Positions 1 to 12,568 of a stretch of 64,000 nt of DNA are shown piece by piece. The position numbers were made by a program, and so were the translations under genes. Within the stretch, counting starts at the first letter, position 1, and every line of letters starts with the position of its first letter. Source of the DNA: Polytrichum commune (Eukaryota > Streptophyta > Polytrichopsida > Polytrichales > Polytrichaceae); contig OX485807.1 in NCBI GenBank assembly GCA_950295325.1, positions 13,729,001-13,793,000 of the forward strand. Direction: 5' to 3'. The notes under the pieces are model-generated. The model did no database searches. It worked only from the letters and a program-made list of their open reading frames with translations, and had not been told where the DNA came from.

Positions 1-1150
1 TTAGAACCTTAAGTGTGAGGAGAAACAAATTGATTGACAAAAAAAACATGGAATTTATTTTTTGAGCATACAATTTTTGGGTAATCAGGCTTGAAACCCT
101 CCACCAATGAGTCAAAAGTATCCTTTGTGATATGTGATGAGTTTCCAATTAGGCCAACACATGCACACTCGTTGCCACATAGGTAGGTGTTGTGGGGTTG
201 GTTACCTCTGTTTGTTGACACCCATTAATGTCCTTGAGAAGAAAAGTCACGGAGATTGACATGGTGCAATTTGACCCTTTGAAGCCAATTTAAAGACATT
301 GGCTACCACTATTGCACCGATTCTTAGATGACACATGCTTATTTTTAGTAACCCTCAAGCATCCAAGAGGCCCAGTTTGGGCCTCTCCGTGCACAAAACA
401 TGTATTTAAACTACATACTTCCATTTTTCAAGTCAATTATGTCAAAAGTGACCCTCTCTAAAATCAACTTATTCTTCAAATAATCTTTTTGAGTGGGTTG
501 AAGAACTTGATGTTTGTGAAGATTTAAATTCAAATTCTCAACTTGTGCGGCCTTGGATGCAAATACACACAATGTATTTTGATCATCAACGTCAAGTATA
601 TATTTCGCCTACTTGGAATTGATTACACCAATCCCTTGGACATAGGATTGAGTTTGGTCATCAAGAATTGGGTGGGCTTCATCAAAATGCAGCTCAAACG
701 CCCACATGTTGACGGTATGACTCTCTTACGAGGAACTTCTATCCTTGTATTGGAATTGGAAGGGGGTGAAATGATGATAGGAGAGGTAGAGAAATGTTAC
801 GAACTTGTCACTCAAGCTCGTAACCTCCGTCTACACCTCAAAGGAGACTCATTAGGAGACACTCAAGCTCATAGTCTCTTCTGCACATTAGTCAAAGAGA
901 ATCACTATGAGGTAACACGACATGAGTTTATGAGTCTCACTAAACCCAATGTCACCAAAGACTTTGCAATTCTCATTCTCATCTATGAAGAAGCTAGAGA
1001 TGTCATACTCAAATATGGAGTAGTCTTCCAACATAATTAAATTTGAGTTAGCATCACAAGGGATAAGGAATCCACTGCACCCTTGGAACTTTGAATTAGC
1101 ACTACCTTAGTTGCTAATATTCTCCCCCAAAAGGAGATCCAAACATCCAT
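1..1150. other. Intergenic, weak decayed open frame
   Basis: No recognisable gene. An open frame on the plus strand (about 543-1040) runs 165 codons but begins at a TTG rather than an ATG, and its translation shows no domain that I know. It may be the decayed 5' part of the G-poor region that follows, since open frames continue in shifted registers past 1155. I would not annotate a protein here. Confidence 0.3.
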
Positions 1151-1154
1151 AGTC

Positions 1155-2990
1155 ATGGCCCTCGAGAACAAGTTTGGAGAATGCAACATAGTTGGCTTCA
1201 ACTTTGGCAACAACATCAACCATGAAGAGGACAAGCAAGTGGGTTGGTGCCATCTTCAATGTCTCAACGTTGTTGTCTACACCGAATGGATTCAAAAATC
1301 CATATACATTTTCAGGATTCGAGTTAACTTTATACCTCACAAAGGAAGTATCGACAGATCGGACCCCAACAAGACCACCCTTTGTCTCGCTACCAACATG
1401 GGAGGCGATTGCCCAACAACTTGAGGCAGTGGGTAACACCAACACCAATCCCACCCTCACTGAAACCCTCTACACCAAATCCACGTGGGAGTGGGAAGAG
1501 AAGCTCGATGGTAAGGCCACACAACTCACCACCAACATCAATCACAATACCAACATCAAAGTTTATGTGGCCACCAACAACATCATCCACCATGCCATCA
1601 ACAAACAAGAAATTATAGGTAATGTAGCTACGAAATTTCAATTATCCCAATATAATGCCAAAGAATTCCAATCATCCCAACAAAGAGTGCATGCAATCAC
1701 TCAAAACCTTGCCATGTCTCTCCCTAGCCTCTACCAACACCTCCCCACCTCCAACCAACAAGGACCTAGCACATCCACACACACGGGTGGCCATCCACTC
1801 CAACTTCAAGCTCCACCTAGCTACCATGGTCCACCTCAACACAACCACCCAGAAAACCTCCATCAAAGCTACAACCCTCCTAATGAATAGCTCCTCACCG
1901 ATACCATCGCAATGGGTCACTTTGATTAGTATGTGTGCACTTTTGATTGTTTGTTTCCTCTACCTTCATTATAGTAGAGTGTTTCCCCCAAATCCCTACA
2001 TGCAAGACTCATTTTGATACTATCTATCCTAACCCTCCTACAAGAAATTTCACTTTTGCACAAAAATACACTTCTCAATGACTTACACACTTGCATCACT
2101 CATCATTTAACCAAACACAACATCCTCGAAGAGCCCAACAAGTCTCTTACTCTCATTAGTCTCTTCATCCTCAAAACACTCTACACCAATGCCACAGAGG
2201 TACCCACAATCACAATACTATCCAAAACCACATCACACAACCAACCACAAATTCACACTGATAAAAAAAACCCTCATACATATCCTCATGCTCCTAAGTC
2301 TTGCCTACATAAAAAAATACCCATAGCATGCCCCTCTTAAACAACATAGCCCCATCAATCCCAACCCACATTGGCACTGCACACCCCCCACAACACATAT
2401 CATACATACCATCATGCTTCACACCTCCCCACACATATCTACCTCACACATCCACCCCCCCCCCCCCCCTCACACACACACACACACACACACAAATCAT
2501 AACCTCACCTATAAAGCACAACCCCTATCAAACAAATAACCACATTATACAAAATAATATAACTTACATCAAATACTACTTGGTCATAAAAACAAACCTC
2601 CGAAAATCCAAAACAACCATAATCATAAATCAATTAATAGATCTAAGCATGCTTATACTAATTGGATGTGACATTAGACCAACCCATGGACCACTCAAAT
2701 ACACATTAAAAAACCTTCCAAAAGAATATACACAAATATAAAAGCAAAACTTCATGTCCAACACCCTAAATTTAATACCACACTACTTGCACCTTGATGA
2801 CATTTTTACCCCATACCTCCCCCCAACACATATATTAACAATCATAATCACCTCTCTAACCTTAGAAGACATAGTTCCCTCCTATTGAAATACCCACCCT
2901 ACTTCCAACTATATACTTTCATAATAGTTATTAGCCCCATCCCTCACCCACGGGTAGATCACTTAGTGCATATTAAAAACGACGTGCGGC
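1155..2990 (+). other. G-poor region with decayed Pro/Thr/His-rich open frames
   Basis: The plus strand is strikingly poor in G and rich in A and C. Overlapping frames (1192-1890, then 2014-2340 and 2328-2741) give Thr/Asn/Pro/His-rich peptides without a recognisable domain. The first has a leucine- and tryptophan-containing middle and a proline-rich tail, a composition seen in many retroelement first open frames, but I find no zinc knuckle, reverse transcriptase or integrase motif. The base composition is like that of the retroelement at 19.4-22.3 kb, so a relic of a similar element is a reasonable guess. A run of 15 C followed by a (CA)n microsatellite lies at 2455-2495. Confidence 0.35.
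2455..2495. repeat. Poly-C run followed by (CA)n microsatellite
   Basis: Fifteen consecutive C residues (2455-2469) run into an alternating CA tract of about ten repeats. This is one of at least fourteen G/C homopolymer runs of ten or more bases in the window. Confidence 0.95.
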
Positions 2991-5900
2991 ATAATATAGA
3001 GAGGATTAAAATCATTTGAAATAAAAATTATAAAGGAATTCCAAATAATGAAGGGGCCATTAAATGTAGACAATCCCATTATAAATAAGTTAGATGGACA
3101 TAAAATGTGGGCCATTATTTTTTGTAAAATTAATATAGGGGCTAAAGATAAGGATCCTAGAAGGTATGTTTAGTATGATATGTAAATGGGTTTAGGACTC
3201 ACGGGGATGGATGATAATTGGGATTTCCGTATGTCCAAAAATGGCTTAAAAGGAATATAGAGTACAAAAAATTGCAATGACTTGGACAATATAAGTAATG
3301 AAAGGGTGCAAACAAATGGGCCATTTTTGAAATTTAAGTAATTATAGGGAGGCTTTAATTCAGCCCTTGAAGGTAAATAGCCCCAAAACAAAAAACCCCT
3401 AGCCGCACGTGGTGCACAAAAATGCCTCAGAGTGACCTACCCGTGTCCTCACCAATGTGACCAGCAACTTGGCAGGCAACTAGACCCAAGGTGTCTTACC
3501 ATGCTTAGACAACTTGAAGCCCTCCCACACAAGTGCTCATTTCAACACAAAGGACCTCCCTACCCATCGCAACAAATCACAACGCCCAACCCACCAACCT
3601 CCCCAACCACAACTGCCTATGAATGCATTAATCAACAAATCACTAACGGAAGGAATATCACACCACAATAAGTCCAACAAAACTTTCCATTTATCTAAAG
3701 TCAATTGACCCATGAACTCATCAAATGCAGCTACTCCATTACTGGATTCACACCAAACCCAAACATTACCCTGCCCACAAAAACTTCACACAACTCACCA
3801 CTGACATGGACCATGAAATTGTCCCAAGACCCTGTAGAATCTGTGATTGGTTGTTGAGCTTGTCTTGGGACCGCTTTGGTTTACACAAAGGAAAAAAATG
3901 TCAAAGTGACCATGGAGTTCGAGGTCCCTTGAAGACATATTTCAAAGCGTACATTATACATTGACATGGTCCAACATGTTTTGCGGTGGGAGAGGCAAAA
4001 AAGGTGCTCTAGTAGAAAAAGGCAAGGGCCATGGCAGAGAAATAATGTTAATAAAATGCTTTTTGGGGAAGAGAAGATGAAGACAAAAGAAGACAAGAGA
4101 ATGGTCAAACTTGATTTTTTTTCCCCCAAAACTGCCCTTTTTGGACATTTAAAAAATAAATTAGCACATCCATTTTTTGGTGCACGGTCATTTCTCTTGG
4201 TCCACATTCGGTTTTACACCTAAAAAGGTGCCCACAAGCTTTTTAAATTCAGTTTTTAAACATAGTGCTACTAAAGTTGCCATGGTATTCAAACAATCAC
4301 AATACATTAAAATATTATTTTGCTCCATACAACACTATGCTATATCTCACTTTTATCCAATTAGTTTAGTGAATCAATTATTAAAGTACAAAAATAACAT
4401 GATAAAGAAAAACATAAGATATAATAGTTATGTCATTTCTTGAAGATATGCCATTTTGGCAAAGAAAAATATTATCGCTATGTAATGCAAGCATGAACAA
4501 TTGCCCACAAAATGCGTGAGAAAACCTTTTATCATACCAATCTCACACATGTCTCACACCATACTTTCTAGCATGTGTTGGATTTTCCCATCAACTAGGA
4601 GATCAAACTCTAGGGGTGCGTTTTATGTTGCAATACCTACGTGAGCACTCAAAAGGGGTATTAATCAAACATGGCATGTGCATCATACACATCGGAAAAG
4701 GGGGGGGGGGAGGGGGGGCAATACTGAAGGTTTGTATGTATATTTCAAGTTATTATGTGATGTTTATATGTGAAAAATTTAATAGGTTCATCATTTGGAC
4801 AAGAAAAATGAAACATTGGCATTCCAACCATGAGTGGATCCATTAGCGCAAATTGATACACATACAAGTATAATCTTAGTATCTTTCATGCCTTTTTGGT
4901 ATATAAGGGTATTACTTTAAAGATGACACATGCACATTGTGTGTGTGTGTGTTCTTTTTTTCTTTTTTTATGTTTTTGGTTATCATAATGAAAACTGCAC
5001 CCCCAAAATTCAAACAAAATATAAACATATAACATCTCCCAGAAAAGGAATACTTAACAAAGAGGTGGTGAAGTATGCCCTCCTTAAAATTCTCTCTAGT
5101 ACGGTGCTAGACACCAATCCTCAATCTCCATGTGGATTTGGGGGGGGGGGGGTGGAGTCTATATCATCTCCCTATTTACACAATTTGGCTAGGATAACAT
5201 TATTCAAATCCATGATAATGTTCTATGGGACTGACAATATTCCATAGAATATTCCTGGATAGTCCCCAAATTCACATATCATATCACACAACACACTTCG
5301 TGGGCCATGCAAGTCTCACGGGAATTGTCTTGGGAGATAAGCGGCCGATAATATTCCATATATAGATTCAACACTAAATTTGGTAGCTCCTCCCTGCACT
5401 CTCATGACACATGTGACTAAAGGCTCTTATACCCAAAACTCTTATTTCTTGTATACTTTACGCTCAAGTCTAATTTTGCACGCCAAGGTTGCCTATATTC
5501 AGTTTCCATGTCAACTTCCTTGATGTTTGAACCAATCACACAGCGACACATGGCACTTTATGACACACAATGGCCGATAGACACCTACTATGACCTGCCT
5601 CTCGGGAAGTTCAAAATTTTCTTAAATTTTGTGCTTACTCAACAAAAGGGGCTTGGAGAGGCTCCTAATTTGTCAAAGGTAAACAAGTGTTAAATTATGT
5701 TGAGTATTGAACTTAGAAAGGTATCGTATTTTGAGCATGTGATCCAATATGTTTTAAACACATGTCTTCTTTTTCTTTCTTTTTAATTTTTTTTTTGTGT
5801 GCGCTCTTACATCCACACCTAACCACAAACCACTAAAATATAGGCGTCTAATATAAGAAAAAAACCATGAAAGGTTGGCTTACTTTAGAGGAATGTACTT

Positions 5901-8357
5901 GGGACACTAAAAGAAAACTTGTGTATTGCAACCATCTGTTGTGACTTGGCCATTGCGATTCATGGTGAGAAAATGCATAAATTGATCATTTTTGTTGTCG
6001 ATCAGAGGTTCTTGGCTGCAATTCTTGGACAATGGGTAACCAAAACCCTCCCCTCCAGTTGACAACCACAATGAGTTATTTATGCATTTTTTGGCCATGA
6101 GTCACAGTGGCCAAGTTGCAATGGACAAGTTGTCTTCTAGTGGAATATGGTAGCCACAAATCTATACCATAACTCTCTAGCAACTTGGGCTAGAAAATAC
6201 TTAATTTTGAAAGTGCCTAAGTTTCTAGGAATTGAGTGTTCAACAAAAAAAAAAAAACACATTCAAAGAGTGCTTAAGTCACAATAATGCAAAGTGACAA
6301 AGTCTCTCACGAAGACCACTCCGTATAACTCTCACACAAAGCAAAACCCTGACATACAAGTAAAAGACAAACTTTAGGTAAGGAATGTTGGTTAAGGGAA
6401 GTGTTTAGGTTAATCATAGCCTCCATAAATGAGATTAGGAAAACCATCCATGAATTATAGGAATGAATTGGATGAATGTCTAACTTATTTTTAAGTACTT
6501 TTTGAATGTGCCCAATTTTAGAATATTATTTTTTGGTTTGCAATCCAAGTCTGGAATCATAACATGCTAATTTCTATTAGAGGATCCCACAATAGGATTG
6601 TCTAAGAAGATCCTCCGATAGAGTGTGCATAGGTGATTATGATAGTATTATAGCAATTTGTTTTGATTGTATGTTCACTATCCAACATTTATTTAAATAA
6701 ACTTATCATCACACAATGTATTTTAAAATTTTTTCTCATCATATTGTAGTAGCATAACATTCAAAAATCTCCCATAAGAATTAGGTATATTAGAAGTGTA
6801 TTGACCGATCCGTCCATAGAAGTGAAGCAACCAAAAAGCCCAAAATTGATACATATGTCTAGATTTACTGAAATGCATTCAGTTTGAATGGATGTAAAGT
6901 ATCACTAACCGACTTTCAACATCCATCCCCCGACCATGATTTGTTGGTCCAATAGTTGGAGGTGAAATAAAAAATGGTTGGTAAGACCAAGTATGATCAT
7001 CATGTAGTAGCCACTAAGGCAAGGAGGTCAATGATGGGGACACTTTAGTGCTCATGGAACCAATCTCCAAGGACGGGGACCCTCGTTTCTAGAAATAGAA
7101 GCTGAGCATAGGCTAGTGGTAAGCTCTTATTGGGTCCTCTAGCCTCATCCATTATTGTCTATCTTAGGACGTGAAACCAATATGCGTCTTCTAGATTGGA
7201 CTCTATGGATGTGCCCAAAGGAATATTCTAGACATGTTTTGGAATGTATTGGAAGAGATGAATTGAACCCAATAGGAGGAATCTTCCAACCACTCAAGAT
7301 TGTGATTCGATCAACAATCTATTTTGAGCACAAGATGGTCTGCCCATGACAACAAAATGAGGTCCGTTGTTGTCATACATTGTGTACATAAAATAGAACA
7401 CAAAGGATTGCTTTTATTTCCTGCCTCCTATAAATATCAATGCTAAACATATCCAAATCTAGATAGAAAAATGACAATTTTGGCACCAAAAATAAACTCC
7501 AAAACAGCAAGAAACTCTACAGATCACACCTGCACCTTCATTTGATATGAAAAAACACCCGTAATATTAACCAATTCAAAATACGACATATACAAGCAAT
7601 AAGTAGTTCCGGTCATGAGCATTCTCTATCTACTAGTTATCAATCCAACCAATCTCATTTATTACATTCAAAACCCACAACTTTACTTGAAAAAATATAA
7701 ATATAAATAAACACACACACACACACACACATTTAACTTATTAGTTGCTCAACTACACATAAAAAAACTTGTACTTCTTCCTAATACCAATTTCATCTTA
7801 GTATTCTTGTTAAAAGCACCAAAAAGCCCTTCCCATATTCAACCACAATTGTAGCTCAAAGCCTTCAATAAAAGTAAAAGTTCGTGAAACTTTACTTCTA
7901 GTGAAAAAGATTTCCGCAAAGAAAGCACCCAAAAGGAACCTTCCATCATCCTGTTGCGTTTACTTCCACCTACTAATAAGTGGCTTTTGTGTTGCATATA
8001 TAACAAAAAGATTATGTTGAAAGTGAAAGGAATCCCAGGTGAATATTCTTATACTCTTAAAAATATAAATAAGAACCCTTACGACAAGTCTCTCTTCATC
8101 CTTTAGGTTGTGTTCCTTTCTATTAAAGAAAACAATTACATGCCTCAGCTGAATAATTTATGTTTGCAATCATCAGTGACTACATATGTCCTCAATTTTA
8201 TAACCGACGGGCTCATGTCTCGACACAAATTAGTGAAGTAATTGTGCATTGATTTATTAATCATTAGCATCACGTAAATTTAGTGTGAATCTAGTGCAAA
8301 AGGATCCTAAGAAAATAACGAGAGAATGAAAACCTAGCTTATTCCCAGACCTTGCAA
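2991..8357. other. Long gene-free stretch
   Basis: No gene is supported. The stretch is AT-rich with many stops in all frames. It contains poly-G runs at 4700-4710 and 5140-5152, a (GT)n tract near 4937-4951, and a (CA)n tract near 7709-7730. The G-poor open frames at 3432-3708 resemble the composition of 1.2-2.9 kb and may belong to the same relic. Nothing else stands out. Confidence 0.6.
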
Positions 8358-8631
8358 CACTACACTAGATATGATATTTAGTGTTTGATTATATTTAGTG
8401 TTGTTACCACCCTATCCTGCTCAACAATAATTTTCAATTCTTTGATAATTAGTGTTAGACATAAATGCACCGCCACCTCCTTTCTCCTTGTATCATTGTT
8501 AATATTTTTTTTTCATATCCTTACTAACACTAGATTCGTGTATGTAACTTCCACATATTACCATAGTTGATATTTAGTGTATGCATTCGTATTTAGTGTA
8601 TCAAACACTAAATATCATATTTAGTTTAGTA
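8358..8631. mobile_element. MITE with about 32-bp terminal inverted repeats
   Basis: The left end (8365-8389) and the reverse complement of the right end (8600-8624) match at 24 of 25 positions. Imperfect pairing continues outward to about 8358 and 8631. The ends contain the sub-repeat ATTTAGTGT, which recurs inside the element. At about 274 bp with no coding capacity, this fits a non-autonomous DNA transposon. I cannot define a clear target-site duplication, so the superfamily is open. Confidence 0.75.
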
Positions 8632-8729
8632 TGTGGCTGAATAATGTTATGATGTTCTCACCAGACAAGACTCCAGAGAAGTTACTAGAATCAACTTCCT
8701 ACGAAGTGAAACTCACCACTCACCACTCG

Positions 8730-8798
8730 CTAGTTGGAACTAACGAGTCACTAGTTGGAACTCACAAGTCACTAGTTGGAACTTACGAGTCACTAGTT
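8730..8798. repeat. 21-bp minisatellite, about 3.3 copies
   Basis: Units beginning CTAGTTGGAACT repeat every 21 bp at 8730, 8751 and 8772, with a partial unit at 8793. The units differ by one to three bases. Translated on the plus strand they give a seven-residue repeat of the type SLVGTxx, but the frame has no convincing gene context. Confidence 0.9.
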
Positions 8799-9289
8799 AC
8801 CACTCCGCCTTGGGAGTTACCATCACTGTAACGTCTCTCTTTTGGGGGGGGCTTTTTGGGCGTCTGTGTGTGAGTGTGAGTTGTGATGAGTGTTTCGTAG
8901 CTGTTGTGTTGTTGTTTCGTTTTGGAGAAGGAGTTCAGTCACTCAGCTGCTTCAATTTCTGCCGTTTTTTTTTGTCTTCCTGGCTGCATCTTTTCCTCTC
9001 TCTGGCTGCCGTGTTTTTGCCAAAAAAAAAGCGCCAGCTGCAGATGTTCTCTACAGCTACTGCTGTGCTGTTTTCATCATCTGCCGTGTAGTGTTGGCGC
9101 TGTGGTGGTCTGAGAACCGCCATCACTCTGGTCAAATTGTTTGGTCTAGGAGAGGGATTTTAGCGGAGTGGAGTGGAGTGGAGAGGAGAGGAGTGGTGGA
9201 GTTTGGTGTTGGTGGGTTTGTGGTGGTGCATTGGAGGTTGTGGAAAGGGGGACGGGGGAGATTGGGGTGTGCATTTGGGTTGGTGCAAG

Positions 9290-9646
9290 ATGCAGAGGGT
9301 TGGTGCGGGGGTGAGGATGGCATGGTCAAGCCGCGCAGCAATGAGGGAGCGGGGAATGTATCAGAGGATGCGCATTGACGAGGATGATAAGGATGATCAT
9401 GAGGCGAGCACGAGGGACGGGACAAGGAGGGTGGGGGTGAGGCCGGAGAGCCCTGTGCGTGCTTCATTGCAGAAGTGGCTGCACCGTGCCTTGGAAGTGG
9501 TTCCTGTTTTCTCAGCTGCCCCTATGGTGCCGCTGTCCGAGAGTCCTAAGCGGGAGCTAAGAATGCAAAGATCGGCAGGTAAAGCCAGCGGCAGGAGCAA
9601 GAAGCATCATCAGGACAAGTTATACTTCCCCAGGCGCTGGTGCTAG
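9290..9646 (+). CDS. Small basic Ser/Arg-rich protein, unknown family (paralogue A)
   Basis: A single-exon frame of 118 codons starts at the ATG at 9290 and stops at a TAG at 9644. I do not recognise the family. The case for a real gene is that a second frame at 12569-12907 encodes a similar protein with conservation in separated blocks: YQRMR near residue 24, ESPVRASL at 53-60 followed by KWLHRAL at 62-68, VPLSESPKRELRM at about 80-92, and a C-terminus of KKH-Q-K and F-x-x-RWC. Two SP-x-R/K motifs (S54, S85) fit the full consensus for proline-directed kinases such as CDKs. The protein is basic, with an acidic patch at 30-37, and has no signal peptide or membrane segment. The frame is open further upstream but without another ATG. 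The coding stretch is GC-richer than its flanks. A nuclear or kinase-regulated role would be inference only. Confidence 0.6.
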   Translation: MQRVGAGVRMAWSSRAAMRERGMYQRMRIDEDDKDDHEASTRDGTRRVGVRPESPVRASLQKWLHRALEVVPVFSAAPMVPLSESPKRELRMQRSAGKASGRSKKHHQDKLYFPRRWC

Positions 9647-9749
9647 CCGCATTTAGTCCACTTCTTGTTCCCCATGCCTCGAGGACTGTACTTGTAGATT
9701 TTATCTAGGTCATTTAGCTTGATGACACAACCAAATTTTGGCCATCCCT

Positions 9750-10375
9750 AGGTTTCATCAAGTTGCGATGTTGCTCCTCCGAGTCCGCTTAATTCCATGG
9801 TTCACAAGGCGCGCGAGCAGTTTTGGTGAACATCATCAACAATGTGCACTCATCATGTGTCTTATGGTCATTCAAAGTCCATGAGGCTTTCGACCATCAG
9901 GGAACATTATTTGCTTACGCAGACTCCAAAGCAGGACGCAATATTGTACGCCGTGAATTTAAATGCAGAGGTTTGAAGACAGAGCTAGCGCGGCGAAGGA
10001 CAGGGAAGAGACAATCGCAAAACATATCCCGACTATTCTTTGCAGCTACAGTAGAGGGTAGACACATTTTTTGCCGACCAAGGTTTCATCATGATGCGAT
10101 GATGGTTCGAGCCCGCTTATTTCCATGTGTTACAGAGCGAGCAGTTTTGGTGAGCATCAACAATGTGGCGACGGTCATCCAAAGTCATCTCCAAAGTCAT
10201 CTCCAAAGCATCAGGGGCGCAATAATGAACGCCGTGAGTTTGAATGCAGAGGTTTGAGCTGGACAGAGCGCGGCAACGGACAGGGATCCGGAAGAGACAA
10301 TCATAAGCATATTCCGAGCTCTTCATCAGTACAAAGGCGTCATCTGTAGGCACTATTCGTTTGCAGCTACAGTAG
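9750..10375. repeat. Tandem duplication of about 330 bp downstream of paralogue A
   Basis: A segment beginning GGTTTCATCA at 9751 recurs from about 10083, and both copies end with a TTTGCAGCTACAGTAGA block (near 10039 and 10360). The copies have diverged by substitutions and indels. The second copy has its own short direct repeat of CCAAAGTCATCT near 10180-10207. An open frame crosses the duplication on the plus strand (9823-10257), but it is not equally open in both copies, so I treat it as non-coding. Confidence 0.8.
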
Positions 10376-12036
10376 ACTTTGGGTAAATTTGTTAGTAAGC
10401 TGCATGATTATCAACAACATTAGGTGGATTGATTGTTAGTAGAGTCTCTCCAGTACTACTTAGTGCAAATCATTTTTGATGCAGTGCACTCCCATTCGAG
10501 TGTCTGTAAAACCTTCGTATAGGCTTGACAAACCGGTCAAGAGACCTGAGAAACCGTTCCACATTGTACAAATCGGAAACCCTAATTAATCTAAAACATC
10601 ATCGCCTGTACACTATTACATTGCCGAAACTTCTGCACTGCTTGGGAAAAGTTGCATGTGACTTATTATGTGGTGTGTGACCCTTCTCCGGCAGAGGAGA
10701 AGAATCACAAGCACGTGCTGACGATCTCCGACCAGAAGTCAATGAAATGTGGGAAGAAGATGGTGCCACCAATTGGTATCCGCAATTGGGGCGGTTACAG
10801 CGGTTACGTTTATTGCGGATGATGAATAGGACAAAGGGCGCATGGTTTCTGGAACGTGGATTGATGGCTGTGCTCACTAGTGTGCTCATGCATGCATGTG
10901 GACAACTCGGCAACTTCTCTCCATCCATCCACCTTGTGCGCACAATTACAGTGGAAGGTTCTTTGTTCCTTGAACTGGTGATCACAATGGAAGGTTCTCT
11001 TGTTCTTTTCTTACCAGGACAAATAACGAACCAATTATCCAGACATTTTCAAAAGGAAGAAAGTCCTCATTCACAAGTCTTCCCCTTTATAGTTGACGGT
11101 CGATGGACCACGTTGTAATTTATAAAGTTCACCAACTTGTTATCACAATTTTCGTCTGAAAGCGGACCATTCTTGTAAGTTGTAATGAGAATCAGAAATG
11201 CTTCTGCCGATGAACGGCGCTAATAAAGCAGCTCCGATCCCGAAGTGGGTGACTGAAAAATGTAAATAGGGTTTACACTCGTAGTAATACTGTATAATCA
11301 GATCTTTTGTTTCCCCTCGTTTCACACTAGGCAGAAGAATCTCGTCCAGCACTATGCTTGAGAATAGAAAGATGCAGATATCTATTTATATATTTATATA
11401 CATATGTATGTATGTATATGAGGGAGGTGGGAGCTAAAGCAGTTGTATCACCATCGTACTGATGGTAGTTAGAATCTCTTGGTACATGAAACCTTTTGTG
11501 TGTTTGATGAGTTCTTTTGCATTCTAGGAGCCTTTTCGAGAGACAATGAAGCCATGATCTGTATGTACATACATAGCTTCCAAAAAGTCATAAACTCAAC
11601 CGAAAGTTTATTATTCTACATCGATATCGCACAATTTGATTTCTTCACAGAATCAAATTGTGAAGAAATAGGCTTTTACCACGTAGCGCTAGAGCCACCT
11701 ACTTACGAACTGCCCATGATTCAGGTAAATCCTGATGAACTAAACTTGCCTATAAAGAGAGAGGGAAGGGAAAGGATCTCTTTGTCCAGCACTCAGCATA
11801 TCCTAGCAGCTAGCAACTCCTTTTTGCAGTACTCGACAGCTTCCCTTCCTCCTGCGCTAACTTGCCTCTAGTTCGATAGTCTTTTTGTCCTTCCGCATGC
11901 TTATCCTAATCTCTTCGCCTGTCGACGAATCCCTCGACTTGTCGTGTTTGTCTCCTCTCCCCCTTTTATAATCAATCTCTTGTGATCTTCATTCCTATGG
12001 TCTGTTTCATCAGGGTCGGGGTCGGGTTGGGGTTCT
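10376..12036. other. Spacer between the two small-protein genes
   Basis: No gene is supported. An ATG-started frame of 123 codons at 10747-11118 and another open frame at 11479-11871 show no domain and no conserved partner in the window. A perfect 12-bp inverted repeat with a 9-base loop lies at 11630-11662. A (TATG)n-like tract lies near 11390-11420. Confidence 0.5.
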
Positions 12037-12345
12037 ATCTCCACATTCGTGGTCATCGTCATCAGTTCACCTCTTGTTGAACTTCTAGTTCGTGGCAAAG
12101 TACTGCTATTTCTGTGTAGTATGCTCTATTCCGGTGCACAACGACTTTCGGAGCTACTTTTATTGAAAGCAAGGTCTTGAGATCTCTGTTTCAGTGTTTT
12201 GTTTTAGGGTTGCGGTTCTCTCTCTCTCTATATATATACATATGTTTTTCTCCACATTCATGCTTATCCTCATCAGTTCACCACATCTCTCCTTCAACAC
12301 CTCTTGTCGATGTTTCTAGTTCGTAGCAAAGTAGTTCGACTGGCT
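12037..12345. repeat. Duplicated segment in the upstream region of paralogue B
   Basis: The block CTCCACATTC...CATCAGTTCACC...TTCTAGTTCGT-GCAAAGTA occurs at about 12038-12115 and again at about 12250-12345 in the same orientation. The second copy would lie within the leader of the gene at 12569, and the first upstream of its likely promoter. Confidence 0.75.
12216..12243 (+). promoter_or_regulatory. Candidate core promoter (CT tract plus TATA box) of paralogue B
   Basis: A TCTCTCTCTCT tract runs directly into TATATATATACATATG, about 330 bp upstream of the ATG at 12569. A pyrimidine patch next to a TATA element is a common plant core-promoter arrangement. The leader between it and the start codon contains other ATG triplets, so the start site is uncertain. 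Confidence 0.35.
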
Positions 12346-12568
12346 TCAGTTTCTGTGCTGTGTTGAAGTTTTGCAGTAGTAGTCAGTGACGAGGAAGAAA
12401 TCACTAGACCTTGCTTGAGGTTGGAGATTTGGAAGTTCTGAAGCAACAGGGTTTTCATGTGCAAGCGCACAAGGGTGTGCTGATCTCCGCCTGTGTTTGG
12501 GGTGGGAGTTTTGGAGTGGAGTGTCGGGGTTTGTAGATTTCGGAAATTTGTTAGAGGCTTCGCTGCAA

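Noticed and set aside
543-1040. Open frame of 165 codons
   Set aside because: It starts at TTG, shows no domain, and the sequence context looks like decayed repeat.
9823-10257. Open frame of 144 codons across the tandem duplication
   Set aside because: The frame is not equally open in both copies of the duplication and has no recognisable domain.
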